From the NCBI GenBank assembly GCA_014529385.2, contig CM043943.1:104628355-104692354 (forward strand): DNA of 64,000 nt. Reading direction: 5' to 3'. Below the pieces are notes generated by a model. The model was not told the origin of the DNA. It did no database searches and worked only from the letters and a program-made list of their open reading frames with translations. Source of the stretch: Adiantum capillus-veneris (taxonomy: Eukaryota; Streptophyta; Polypodiopsida; Polypodiales; Pteridaceae). Shown here in pieces: positions 38,305-49,965 of this stretch. How positions within the stretch are numbered: the first letter of the stretch is position 1; every line of letters begins with the position of its first letter. A program made the translations under genes and the position numbers.

Positions 38305-41300
38305 CCCTCTCTGGTTTAGAATGATATTTAGCTTCATTAAAGTGAACATCATTGCTGCAGATAACCTTTCTGGATTTGGGATCCCAAAGTCTATACCCTA
38401 TCTCACCAGAATTACCATAGCCTAGAAAGATGCACTTTTTACTCTTTGGCTCAAGTTTGTTCCTAAATTCCTTTGGAACGTGAGTATATGCCTCACAACC
38501 AAAGACTCTGAGATGCTTGTATGAGGGCACCTTGCCTGACCATACCATCTCTGCCACTGAATCCTTCTGCAAAACCTTGCTAGGAGATTTATTTATCAGA
38601 TGAACAACTGTTGATACAGCTTCAGCCCAAAACCCATTTGGCATCTATGCATTAGACAACATACTTCTGACCTTCTCTTGTATGGTCCTATTTATCCTCT
38701 CAGAAACACCATTTTGAGGAGGATTGTAAGGAGCAGCAAGTTCACGTTTTATACCTTTTGACTCACAAAAGTCCTTAAAGGCCTTTGAAACATACTCTCC
38801 ACTATTGTCAGTGCGTAAGCATTTAAGCTTCTTGCCGCTCTGATTCTCCACAAGTGTCACAAACGTTTTGAAAACACTAAACGCTTCATCCTTGTGCTTG
38901 AGAAAGTAAACCCATAATTTCCTCTAGAAATCATCTATGAATGTCATAAAGTAAGAAGCTCCCCCTAGAGATAGGTTAGGCATAGGTCCACACAAATCAC
39001 TATGAACAAGTGCCAACTGTGTATCTCTTCTACTGCTTCGATGCTTATGTGACTGCTGTGTTTGCTTACCATACAGACAATGTTCACAGAATTCAAAATC
39101 ATTAAATGAAAAGCCAAGCAAATAACCAGAACGAGACAAGATTTCCATTCCCTTCTTGGACATATGTCCTAACTGGCTATGCCACAAAGAAACGTTTGGC
39201 TGCTCGGTTACATTGATTACATTTTTAGAGACATTTGATACATAAATTATGTAAAGTCCTCCAGACTTTACTCCATGTGCTGCTGTCATAGAACCCTTGG
39301 ATATCTTCCACATGTTTTGTCCAAAAGTGGTGACGTAGCCAACATCATCAAGTAAACCTGGGCTGATCAAGCTCTTTGTAATTGCGGGAACATGTCTCAC
39401 ATTTTTCAACGTGCAAGAAGAGCCATTCTGAAACTTTAATTGAACATCTCCAACACCTAAGATCTCACATGTCTGCCCATTGCCTAGCCGAACATGATCT
39501 TTAGTGGTCACATAAGAGGTAAACCACTCCTTGTTTGGAGACACATGAAGTGATGCCCCTAAGTCTATAATCCAGTCACTCAGTGCATGTCCATCAGATG
39601 CTGTAAGAAGAGCTGAGTCCATTGTATTCTTCAAGAAGTAGATGTCTCCTGACACTAGACTGTCATCCTCTGCAATAGTGTTTGTCACATTTATTTCTTG
39701 AATCTTCATTGAGGACTTTTTCTTCTCACCATGGTCTTCAGCTTTCTCTTTGCCTTTTTCTGCTTTCCATTCTCTGCAGTCTCTTTTCATGTGACCCTTC
39801 TTGCCACAATGGTAGCATTCTATGTCACTCTTGCCTTTAGCACTGCGGGACTTGCTACGAGACTGATTCCTCTTTCCACCTTTGTACTTTTCTTTGGTCC
39901 TTCCCCTGACAACTAAGCCTGTTCCCTTGCCTTTGTCCATTATCTTTCTTTTGGTTTCTTCAGTAAGCAGACTGCCTTCTACACCTGCTATGGTCAAACC
40001 ATCTGGAGGTGTAGAATTACTCAAAGCTATGTGAAAAGTGTCCCAAATTTCCGGCAATGTGATCAACAGGAACATAGATCTAACAGGTTCATCAAACTTG
40101 ACACCTTGAGCTGACAACTGACTGTAGATGGTAATGAATTCATTCAGATGATTGGACATAGGTGTCCCTTCTTTCATCTTCAAGTCAACAAGCTTCTTAA
40201 GCCAGTATACCTGTGAAGCTACACTCTGCTTCTCATAAAGATCACTCAGCTTTGTCCATGCTTCATAAGCCGACATCTCGTCTGCTACATTGAAGTAAAC
40301 GCTTTCTGCCAAAGTCAGCATAATGGTAGAAAGTGCCAATTCATCCATTTTTCTCCATTCATCTTCGTCCATATCTTCTGGTTTTATCCCCTTGAGCTTT
40401 ATAGGTTTTATCTGCTTCTTTTGTACCAACATGTGCCAAATCTACTTCTTCCACAATGGGAAATTGGTTCCATCCAGCTTCTTGATATTGTAAAGAGCAG
40501 TGTCCTGTGATCCAACCATAGCTATGCTTCACAGTAGTTTACTTTCTTGGGAAAAATTCGGTAGAGTTTCTCCTGTAAACTGACCTCTGAACCAATATCA
40601 ACGTGTCAAATGAACCAAGAAAGCTTCAGATTCTGCAAAAATTTCGGCAGAGTCTCCTTTGTAAAATGGCTATGGTGTACTAAAAAACATACCAAAAAAC
40701 ATCTCAAAAACCACTATCTCTCTAACACTGTAAGCTATGGGTAAACCTGTCATGCACCTGTACTGTCTCTCACTGTCCTGTAAGCATAGACTGCGACAAT
40801 GCCTCAACGGCAGTAAAGCAAAGATGCAATCCCAACTCAAAGTCAATACATCCTAGCTGCCTAGGCTAAGGGTGCTCGAGGGATCGCTCCAAGACCTGTA
40901 TCACCGAAAGGATCTCAACATTCGAGAATCCCCCAGCTCAATAAAACCTCACACAACCCTCAACAAAGGCTGCAATAAATCTGACAATACATAGACTTCC
41001 CACAAAGTCATACATCCACAAATTTCCCACTGTATGTTGTAACCGCTGCGGCGGTTGTTTGCTGCGTGACTCACAGCCAGCAAACCCTGAACAGACATAC
41101 ATCATCTCTGACAATACATCCCATGTGGATGTACCTGCAATGTCAGGATAAAATCTGGAATATCAAGCAGCAAACATAAGCTACCTGATGAACTAGTGGA
41201 TGTCGCCTACAGTCTGTGTGTAGATGCGCCTGTGTTGTATGTGACACGCCTTCAAGAACTGTGAGCTGTCCTTCGATGTGTAAACACCCACAAATCAGCA

Positions 41301-41584
41301 CTCTGGGAGTATCGATATCCTCAACACCTGCAGTCGTAAGCCGAAACCCCAAATTTGCAGAGTCGGATCTACACCCGCCAAGACCACGTAGTCAAAAATG
41401 GCCTACGCAGAACTTTGTCCAAGCCGAACGGTGGCCGAGATGACCTCATAATGAAATTCTGAGAACACCAAGCCCTTTGGGCTTGCCCACAAGATTTGGG
41501 GCCGTGTCTTTGCCTGTCGAATCTCACTCCAATCTGAGCAGGTGACTCTAGCTTCTTGCAATGTTGTCCCGAGCCTCGATCTGA

Positions 41585-41596
41585 GCTCTGATACCA
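41585..41596 (-). other. Primer-binding site of copia B
   Basis: The reverse complement reads TGGTATCAGAGC, two bases inside the 5' LTR at 41599-41790. Confidence 0.93.
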
Positions 41597-41598
41597 GT

Positions 41599-41790
41599 TG
41601 AAGGAGTACGAGCAGAAGTGCGACGCGAGAGAGAGTGCGAGAAGAAGAGCACGACGATATGGTGAACTCGCTCTGTTGTAATGTGTAGAGCATAGTGAGT
41701 TCTTATTTGGTTTTTACAAAAGAATATGTGTACATACCTGGCGGCCCGCCCACTTACCTGGGCGACCACATTGGGCTTTATACCCCAACA
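41599..41790 (-). repeat. 5' LTR of copia B
   Basis: A 192-bp partner of 31208-31399. Directly followed by the caaag duplication and by resumed gypsy A integrase sequence. Confidence 0.96.
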
Positions 41791-42237
41791 CAAAGTGTTG
41801 ATACTAATGTTTTTGTTAAACTTTCTCCTCGTTTTTACGGTCCTTTCAAAATTTCTGTTGTGATCAATGATGTTTCATTTTGTTTACACTTGCCTTCACA
41901 TTGGCACATTCACAATGCTTTCCACATTAGTCTTTTAAGACCTTTCAGAGGACCCTACCTACGCATCAAATGTATGAGGATCCACATTCACTTGTGGACC
42001 AAGAAGAACAACTCATCCTGCACAAATAGTTGATCACGAGACCACCACCACACGCACTGGCACGGTTTATAACCGCTATCTTTTGACCTTTAAAGGCCAC
42101 CCTCAAGAGGATGCCAAATGGATGCTTGAATTTTTTTTTCGCATCTTCCCAGACCTTTCCCACACTTTCCATCACTCACGGTCCAGTTGATACTTTAGTG
42201 AGCAACTGAGGATAATTGCTATCCCTGGTAGGAGGGA

Positions 42238-42930
42238 TGTTACGAGACTGGGTACCCTCCTGTTGTATGTGGTTAAGTGCAATTGGGATAGCTGGCTTAA
42301 TGGTTAATTATGTGATGTTTATTTAAATTTTACTAACAATGAGTGCATGATGGTTTGTAGGTTGAAACTCTGGGAGTTTCCAAGGAGGCGTCAACAAATA
42401 ATAATTCTATGTCATTTTATCCTAGCACTGTATTTTAGAAATAAGCCACTATGGTGTCTTTGTAAATAGGACAGTGAGAACCCACTCTAAGAGGGTCATG
42501 CAATAACTAGTGTGTACCACTCATAACTAAAGCGGAGCTTAAGTGTAAAAGAGGGGCCTCCAATTTTGACACTAATAATAAATCAAAATATCAAATACCA
42601 ACTCCACAAGAGAGGTGAAGTGGAGTTTGGGGCTATGATTTTAGGCCTTTCTTGTGTAGATGCTCTCAATTTTCCATATCTCATCTCTTAAGCTATTCAA
42701 TGTTTGTTGTGTACTCCTTAATTAACTCTACATTTTCTCTTCCATGTCCTTACACCCTCTTACAACTTGTCTCTGTCAATTCTATGATTTTAGAGTGTGT
42801 GTGTATGTGTGATAGTTTACGTGTGTGTGTGCTTAGAAATTGGAAGAAAGAGGTTGACAGGCTGATGGTGATGTTTGTGAGCAAGTGTTGAATTGTTTTA
42901 AGCAACCGGTCTCCCCCCTTTCTCCCAACA
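42238..42930 (+). repeat. 3' LTR of gypsy A
   Basis: Begins TGTTACGAGACTGGG after a ggtaggaggga purine tract and ends TCTCCCAACA. It is about 90% identical to 25937-26656. Confidence 0.9.
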
Positions 42931-43137
42931 ATCCAGCCCTAATATTTTGGCGAAAAGAAATATTTCGACAAGCCCGGTCTCAAGCAAAGCTCAAGAGTGG
43001 GTTTGAATTTTTGGTTTTCCAGTGAGTTATTTTTCTCACGCACAATGGATTCTCCTCCTAACAGAGGGCCTTACAAATGTGTTCTTTTTAGAATAAAAAT
43101 TACAAGGGGTGAATCAAGCTTCATACTTAACACATAG

Positions 43138-44430
43138 GTAAGGGGGTTTTTCTAGGATAGTTGCCACAAGTGACACCCCCAAAAGTATAAGTGAATCCCC
43201 CTGGTGGTGGGGCTTGTGCTAAAGATGGAAGGTTGCGACAATTAGTCGTAGGTATGGGCAGTGGTGGCACGAGAAAACTACGCAACAATTTGGCAACATG
43301 CCATCAATGTGGTGCATGAGCTAGAAACACAAGGGGCGTTGTTGAATGTGTAGTCTTTAGCCAAGCAGGTGCGACACAATGGTAGATGGTGAAAGGAAGA
43401 TTTCTACACATAAGTAGCTCAGAATGTGATCAAAGGTTGAGGCTTGAGGGCTAAATCAATGAGTTGTTCCTAGTTGAACTAGTCCTCATAACTGCTCATA
43501 ACCCTAAAATAGATGGTTTCCTGGGGGTGTAAAAGTCTTTTGATAACATTAGATCATGGGAGCAGCAAGAAAACCTATTTTTGTATGAAGATGAAGGGCA
43601 AGTGTGATGGTAGCTAAGTGTCCTATTGCAAATCAAGATTAGGTACAAAGTGGGGAGCAGCATGGCATGGAGTAATTGGATTGAGTCCACTTGTGTAGGT
43701 GGACAAGCTATTTGGTGGGTAGTAATAAGTATGCATGTGAGCATGGCTTCCCCTTTGACTTTATCTAGTTAAAGGCTTGAAGCCCAATAATATTTGCAAA
43801 CAATTCTTTTGTCCTCTTTAACAATGGCCCACCATCACAAAAGGCACAAAATAAACACAGTTAAAGTATGGAAATTAAAGAGACCAAATGTAGAAGTTAA
43901 TAGCTTAAAACAAAGCTAAAAATAGAGAGAATTTGCACACTAAATTGACGGCTTAAATTTTATGCAAATTACATGTTTAAGGGCTCCATTGAAAGGCTTC
44001 CAAGAGTACTATCTCCACACACAAAAGACCAGTTGTGAGGATTGCAAGAGAGAAAATGATACCAAACCTGTAAAAAATGGGATGCAAAGTGCGCTAAAAA
44101 ATACTCCAAAATGCTAATTGTGTCTCACAATCACCATCAAGTTATCTTGGAGTGTGAAATCCAAGTAGAAGATAGCCCAATGATGAAGATATACACACTT
44201 AGTAAGGGAAGTTATTGGGAGTGCAGCCACCAATCACACACACATACCATTAGGATGCCAATAATCACAAATCACTAATCAAGAAGGGTAGTGGCTCATT
44301 GATAATGCCACGGGCATGCCCAAGCTTAACTAGTAAGACTCATGACTAGGGATAGATTGCAAGAGAAGATTAGGCTAGGATCTATGGTGATTAGGAAATT
44401 CTAATCACATACTTGCACTCTAATACGAGA
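43138..44430. other. No gene seen
   Basis: AT-rich sequence beyond the nest. No frame longer than about 80 codons, no domain and no repeat partner recognised. Confidence 0.5.
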
Positions 44431-44801
44431 TGTTGGCATCAATGGCTATGGTGGATAAGCCATTGTGCTCTTCATGATAGAGCATGATTAAGGTAATTCA
44501 AGAAACTAATTACACACTTATTACTCAATACAATGGAAGCATAACCTTCACACAAAAACACTTGATTATTGGGGGGTTATTAAGTGTATACAAAAGTTCA
44601 CCTTATAGCCTTGAGCTACACATCTTTGTAGACACAATGGATGACATCACAAGTAAGCCAACTAAGACTTATGACTAGGCTTTCCACATAGGACACACAC
44701 ATGCTATTCACATAGTCTATCCAATGGCTTGTTGACACATTACAATAGTAGGTGGAGAGGTTGTTCTCACAAGAGATGCAACAAAATCTTGCATCCCAAC
44801 A
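44431..44801 (-). repeat. Dispersed LTR-like repeat, copy 2 (family G)
   Basis: Starts TGTTGGCATC and ends GCATCCCAACA, so its ends form the TGTTGG/CCAACA inverted pair of an LTR. It aligns along its length with 14459-14798 (shared words acttgattattggggggtta, gaggttgttctcacaagag). No target duplication and no coding sequence were found beside it: probably a solo or truncated LTR. Confidence 0.5.
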
Positions 44802-45929
44802 AGTTGGGTATATATATGCATGAATTAGACCTCCCATTGGAGGATGATGGAGCCTTCTTAGGATAGGAAGCTTCTCTAACACCCTTAATTACCTTCGTGT
44901 GTATGGCTGTGTGGATTGCAAATATTTCCTTGTCTCTCCTTTACAACACATAGATATCTCATGGAGACCACCAGGGTTGCAATGCAAGCTTGTAATAAAA
45001 AAACATACTATAGTGCAAACCTACTTAGAATGAACATGTTGATTTCATGGAAAACCTAGAGATTTTTGTTGATGCCTACTTGTTAATAAAAAAACTTTTG
45101 TCAAAATAACCTACTGTAGCTCCTCTATGGATTGAGGCTATATGTCAAAAGCATTGTAAGAGAAGGCGTTGCAATAATCATACGTTCCACTATTTACAAG
45201 ACACTGTGGCATCTAGGCTACTACTAAGCTATCAATACCTTCTTCGTTGTATAGAAATTCAAAAGGACATAAATGATTGCCCGTCATGATGTTTGATCCC
45301 TCCCCTACCCATCTATGTATAAGAATCCATAGCCCCTATGTCATTACTTATCTGTGTATTTGAAAACTAAGGAATGCTACCTCTTGTGTTGTGTGCTATA
45401 GGACATCATGACTTCTAGGGATATAAGGTCTGTTGAGGATGGTACAAGTTCTAGAATTTTTTCTATATAAGTGTTGTAATGTGTGCTATTGAGCAAGCAT
45501 GTTGAGGTACAATGAGCTTATATGATGCAATATCTTCTTGTTGAAAAGGGCATATGACATATTTTGAAAGGTCATGATGTACAAGGTTAAGGATACATGG
45601 TTTGTTGAGGATGGTCATCATTGATGAGTGGAGAAGGTCAAAAACATTGGAGGGTCCTTCAACTACAAATTTTGGCCTTGGAAAATATGAATTTCCACTA
45701 CATGACACCAACATGAGGACACCACTATTGAAGCCCAAAATTTTCCTTCCACACCCACTCTCCTCACTGTAGCAAGAATGAAAACTTTTGACAGTTTTGC
45801 TACTAGTGTTGTAATGCACGCTATTGACAAAGCATGGCAAGGAGGCACTAGGATGGTTGATTTTCAAAATTTTAATACTCCATAAATTCACTCTGAAAGA
45901 AAAGGAAAACCGGGTGTTATATTATAGTT
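44802..45929. other. No gene seen; weak internal duplication
   Basis: AT-rich sequence. The words tgttgaggatggt (45432 and 45603) and tgttgtaatg..gctattga (45472 and 45809) recur in the same order, so part of it is an old direct duplication of about 340 bases. The minus frame at 45463-45891 (142 codons) spans both halves and has no recognisable domain. Confidence 0.45.
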
Positions 45930-47008
45930 GCCTTGTATACAGGTTGCAATGAGGCAACAATTTGCTTGCTTATGTTAACAGTTGGAATCCAAGAGTATGT
46001 ACAGAGATTAACTGAATGTATTTTTGTTGAGTTTAACGATCTCGAGGAGGTGTTGATTTCTATTGGTGAGGTCATTCCTATGGATCAGTTTTGCAAACAA
46101 TCCTTGATGCACTACCAGGTGCTTCTTACACTTTTGCCCTCACTTGGAGACCTGTGTGAGAGAGAAGAATCGATGTTGTAAATTTTGATTCTCTTTTCTC
46201 TGTATTTCTACAAAAGGCTTAGTGAAAGATAAAATAAGGCCATATAATGTGTTGCTTATCAAGCCTTTGTGGCTCCTCAATGGAGAGGTGGTAATATCGT
46301 TACCTCTTTAGCTCCATCTTCAGGTAGAAAACCTATGATTGCTTCCTCCTCAAGCAACCCTAAATCATAGTGAATAAGAAGTTATTCAATTTTTGTAATG
46401 CAAATAATCACTTTATTAAGTAATGTACTAGAGGCTCGCAAGAAAGAGGCAAATGTGACATACATCTTCAATAATATTGCAGAAGATACAAAATGGGGAT
46501 TTAGTGAACATTGTGAGCATAATCCTTATGCTCATTTTGCATGTTCCACTTCTCTTGAGGCTATCCCTACTGAGAATACCATAACATGTGCCAAAAATGG
46601 CTCTTATCTAGCCACAGGAGCTGGTAAATTTTTCTTACCTACTGGAAGTGGTATCTCCTTTACATGTTAATGTATTTTTTGCATTTGAGAGATCATAAAA
46701 ACTTTATTTCTTGCACTATTGCCATTGGAAGACTTGGTCTTGTTGTAAAATATGTGAATCATAGTTTCACTATTTATGATCTAGAATTTGTATAATGGGT
46801 TGTATAAGCTCAATGCCCCAATAGATTCACTAGTAATAATAAGGAGACATCATCTAGGTGCACTAAATGCCCTTTACCCCTTATATGTGGGACCATTCTT
46901 TATGAAACACCCTCCCTCTCTTTTATGAGCCCTCTTGTTTTCAACTCACATGATATTATACAATAGCACTCAACAAATGCACTAGGTTTAATGCATTAGC
47001 ATTCGGGG

Positions 47009-47010
<2 letters not shown>

Positions 47011-47045
<35 letters not shown>
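47011..47045. repeat. G35 tract
   Basis: Thirty-five uninterrupted G after ggggcc. The length is probably unreliable in any assembly. Located inside the old copia body. Confidence 0.9.
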
Positions 47046-47662
47046 CGATATATGTAGAAAGATTTTAATGCATTGTGATAAAAGAGCAATGTAGATAAAT
47101 TATATCCTCAAGAAGATAGTGTTGCCTAGTAGAAAATAGGCTACTTATGGAGATGGCATGATGTATGATCAAAATTCAAGCTTTGACACATTCATTTTGG
47201 CTTGAGACTATCATGTGTGCCACATATACACTTAGCAGGTGTGTTTCTCAAGGCTTGAAATCTATCATTCCATATAAATCTTGGAATGGCAAGAAGCCTT
47301 AGGCCACTTGTGTATCTTAGATTTTTCAACTATATTTAATGCTCAAGCATAAATATAAAAAAAAGGATAATAAGGTTGTGGAATACGTTTAGCTTTAGTT
47401 AAGAAACCAAGTGCTACAAGTTGCATTATTCACATGCAAATCATATCTTTTCTAGGTGACATGTGATTTTGGTGGAAGGAGATGCTATGTGGCTATTGTT
47501 TTCATGTTCCAAAGAGACCAAGTTTGCACACAAGAGATGCAGATATGTTGTTGCCTCTTTTTATTGGTGTTGGACCATCACATGTAGACCATTATGAGGC
47601 GAGCAATAAACCTATGTAGGTTTTGAATGATATCATAGATTGGTCTATCTCTATCTAATATT

Positions 47663-48728
47663 TGTGAAGTATGAAGCTTGATTCGCCCCTTGTAATTTTT
47701 ATTTTAAACAATGCACATCTGTAAGGCCCCTTTTATGAGGAGAAGCCATCGTGCGTGAGAAAAATTACTCTCAAAAACAAAAAATCAAAATATTCTTTTT
47801 TACCGACATATTATGGGCGGATGGTGATCGAAAAGCATTAGGGAAAACTTGGATTCACAAAGGGGCCTTGTAAGGAGTTTGACTTCCTCTCTCATGTCCA
47901 AAACGAGCGTGCGATAAAATTTTTGCATGTCAACTCTAAACTTCGCGGAGATTTGACAGTTAGAATCTACTCTTCAAGCTCTTTCTATTGATGTATAGCA
48001 CACCACGAGATTCTTCATATTTTGAAAGATTCTATTTTTTATTCTTTAGATTCTAAACGGAGTTCTCTTGTGATGTGACATCTCGTGGCATGCTATATAT
48101 CAATAGAAAGAGCTTGAAGAGTAGATTCTAACTGTCAAATCTCCGCCAAGTTCAGAGTTGATTTGCAAAAAATTTACCGCACGTCCATTTTTGACATGAG
48201 AGAGAAAGTCAAACTCCTTATAAGGCCCCTTTGTGAGTCCAAATTTTCCCTAATGTGATCGGAAAACAGCCAATCAATTGGTCGGTTGGCCATGGCCGAG
48301 TTTCATGCAGACTTGTTTACCTAAGGATGGCTACACATGGGCGCATGGGAGAGTTCAACTTGGACTTGTCTACACAAGGGCGGCTACACATGGTTTTCTC
48401 TCATGAGAGAGGGCATCCCTCTTCGCTTATAAAAGGAGTCCTCTTCTACACAGAAAACACATTGTGGATTGGTAGTGTGTGAAGGTGTGAGGTGGTGAAA
48501 GAGAGTGAACCAAGGGGGGAGTTCCCTTAAGAGGCTAATCCCTTTGTAATCTATTTTTAGTTTGAAGTGTAAAGCCATTTAGTAGATTCTTTCTCATGGA
48601 TGTAGCCTACACTTGGGTGAACCACGTATATCATGTGAAATCTGTGTGTGTGTGTGTGTGTGAAAATTATATCTCTCCATTGAGTAAACCACTCTAATCT
48701 CTACTTAGCTACGCCTTTATTCTTAACA
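47663..48728 (+). mobile_element. Solo LTR of copia family C, interrupted by a MITE
   Basis: Without the insertion it is about 646 bases, matching the LTR of copia C in reverse orientation to that element. It starts TGTGAAGTATGAAGC (compare TGTTAAGTATGGAGC) and ends TTCTTAACA. Perfect duplications atatt flank it at 47658-47662 and 48729-48733. No internal region accompanies it. It carries a (GT)n run at 48643-48662, where the family's other copies have (GA)n. Confidence 0.92.
47836..48255. mobile_element. Mutator-like foldback MITE (420 bp) inside the solo LTR
   Basis: Arms 47836-48011 and 48080-48255 are reverse complements over about 175 bases at roughly 90% identity, starting CATTAGGGAAAA. 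They leave a centre of about 68 bases. Flanks tgatcgaaaag (47825-47835) and tgatcggaaaac (48256-48267) are read as a 9-11-bp target duplication. A long terminal inverted repeat with a duplication of that size fits a non-autonomous Mutator-like element. There is no coding capacity. The superfamily call is inference from these two traits. Confidence 0.85.
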
Positions 48729-48858
48729 ATATTGATGTACATGAAGTACTTAATGAGAAAAGGGTTGAGAATGAATCGCTAGAAGTATGCCAAAATGGGC
48801 TAAATAACAAAGTGTAGGCAATTCTAGTCATACTCAATTAGGATCCAAGCACGCCTCT

Positions 48859-49396
48859 TGTTGGAGATTGTGGCCTTTTTTCTATATCGACAACACATGG
48901 AATGGTGAATTGCACAAGAATCCAAAAGCTATTCCCAATCACCCTACCTTTTCCCATTCTGTGGAGTCAACCTTGCCCTTTGGGAGTTTCCCCTTGACCC
49001 TTGGGAAAGATGCTTATGTGACCCTTGAGAGGTGCACTTAGAATATGCAGCTACTATATAAGTGGCTACTTCTCATACACTTCAAGTATTGTAGTTAATT
49101 CATTATCAATCAAGCTATCTTTGATAATACACAATCCCTTGCATTGAGTAATTAGTGCTATGATTAAATATGATAGCATGAATGCTACGCTAGCTATGTG
49201 ACCCTTGAGAGGTGCACTTAGCCATATGCAGCTACTATATAAGTGGCTACTTCTTGTACACTTCAAGTATTGTTGTTAATTCATTATCACTCAAGTTATC
49301 TTTGATAATACACAATCCCTTGCATTGAGTAACTAGTGCTATGATTAAGTATGCCAACATGAATGCTACGCTAGCTAATCCCCCCTAATCCTTTCA
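48859..49396 (+). repeat. Solo LTR of copia family F, plus orientation
   Basis: Starts TGTTGGAGATTGTGG after cctct and aligns with the reverse complement of the element F LTR at 49966-50403 (shared words tttgggagtt, ccccttgaYcctt, tgacccttgagag, ttgcattgag). The end is taken at CTTTCA, followed by tctct, which matches the left flank at 4 of 5. It contains a 180-bp internal duplication. The right boundary is less certain than the left. Confidence 0.7.
49014..49373. repeat. 180-bp tandem duplication inside the family F solo LTR
   Basis: Two units of exactly 180 bases are about 93% identical, both starting tatgtgacccttgagaggtg. The other family F LTRs in the window have a single copy. Confidence 0.95.
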
Positions 49397-49965
49397 TCTC
49401 TTCGGAATCATTGTTTTGCTTTGGTTGTTTTGAGTATGTGTGGTAAACAAGAATCTATTTCATTTGATGTGGAAATTGAAAGAACTGGTTTGCTACAATA
49501 CAAACTAAGTATGATGTTGTTGTAAAGAACAAAAATCGGTCTTTGTTTGAATTGTCTCTTTGCAAAATTTCCATTACTATTACATGTATTTTCAACTTGA
49601 TGCTTGATGGTAGCATTGGTGCTATAAGACTAGCCTTTTGGCAATGGTCATGCATTGGATAAAGGCATTGATTTTCAAGAGACTTTTGATCCCTCTTGTC
49701 ATATATCATTCATAGCATTTGTGCATTAAAAACACATAATATTCGGAATATACATCAAGTAGACAATAAAAGTACATTTTTGAATGGTGGTTTGCATGGG
49801 AAGTGTATGCCACACAACTTCATGTCTAGGGAAGGAAAAAAAATTGTTCTATTTGAAAAGAGTATGATTGAAAGCAAGCTCATTCACTTTGAGCGAAAAC
49901 AACACTTTGTATGTCAAGTGTGCAAATGATATACTTCTATTCATTGGCCCATATGTAGATGAAAT

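Larger units (their letters stand above)
31208..41790 (-). mobile_element. Ty1/copia element B, broken, inserted in gypsy A and split by copia C
   Basis: LTRs of 192 bp at each end (31208-31399 and 41599-41790) are flanked by perfect duplications caaag (31203-31207 and 41791-41795). The Met primer site is at 41585-41596 (minus) and the purine tract ends at 31400. Minus-strand parts: gag with knuckle CYHCGKKGHMKRDC; protease (WIIDLGASLHVSP); GAG-pre-integrase and integrase across about 40430-38310; then, left of C, reverse transcriptase (LYVDDMLIAS) about 32760-32016 and RNase H about 32019-31489. A few breaks are visible besides the insertion of C. The LTRs differ at 4 of 192 positions (about 2%). 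Confidence 0.95.
25937..42930 (+). mobile_element. Ty3/gypsy chromovirus A, broken and split by copia B
   Basis: LTRs are at 25937-26656 and 42238-42930, with a Met-type primer site at 26658-26669 and a purine tract before 42238. Parts: leader; gag about 28200-28530 (ALWWNATKQ word); knuckle near 28890; protease about 29150-29400; reverse transcriptase about 29680-30305 (FFDDILVFSK); integrase about 30340-31200; then, right of B, integrase end with GPF motif about 41800-41950 and chromodomain about 42020-42110 (TGTVYNRYLLTFKGHP). It is broken in several places. LTRs differ by roughly 10% by eye, the oldest of the three full elements in the nest. Flanking atTCg and atCCa look like a decayed target duplication. 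Confidence 0.9.
25479..43132 (-). mobile_element. Outer solo LTR (copia family C), split by a nested gypsy insertion
   Basis: The left part (25479-25936, starting TGTTGGGAATTAAAC) and right part (42931-43132, ending CATACTTAACA) together match one LTR of copia element C along its length, about 660 bases in all. Perfect 5-bp duplications catag flank the whole at 25474-25478 and 43133-43137. The two parts are contiguous within one LTR and no internal region of that family lies outside the nested insertion, so this is a solo LTR. It is clearly more diverged than the LTRs of C itself and is the oldest layer of the nest. Confidence 0.9.
45930..49965 (+). mobile_element. Old Ty1/copia body, badly broken, split by two solo LTRs
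   Basis: Parts in order on the plus strand: gag remnant about 45930-46180; post-gag and protease-region remnant about 46400-46900; integrase remnant about 47180-47320 (IIPYKSWNGKKP); then, after the inserted LTRs, reverse-transcriptase remnant about 49560-49940 (NIHQVDNKSTFLNGGLHG). The order and single orientation suggest one element, but this is inference. It has many breaks and is old. LTRs belonging to it were not found. Confidence 0.65.
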
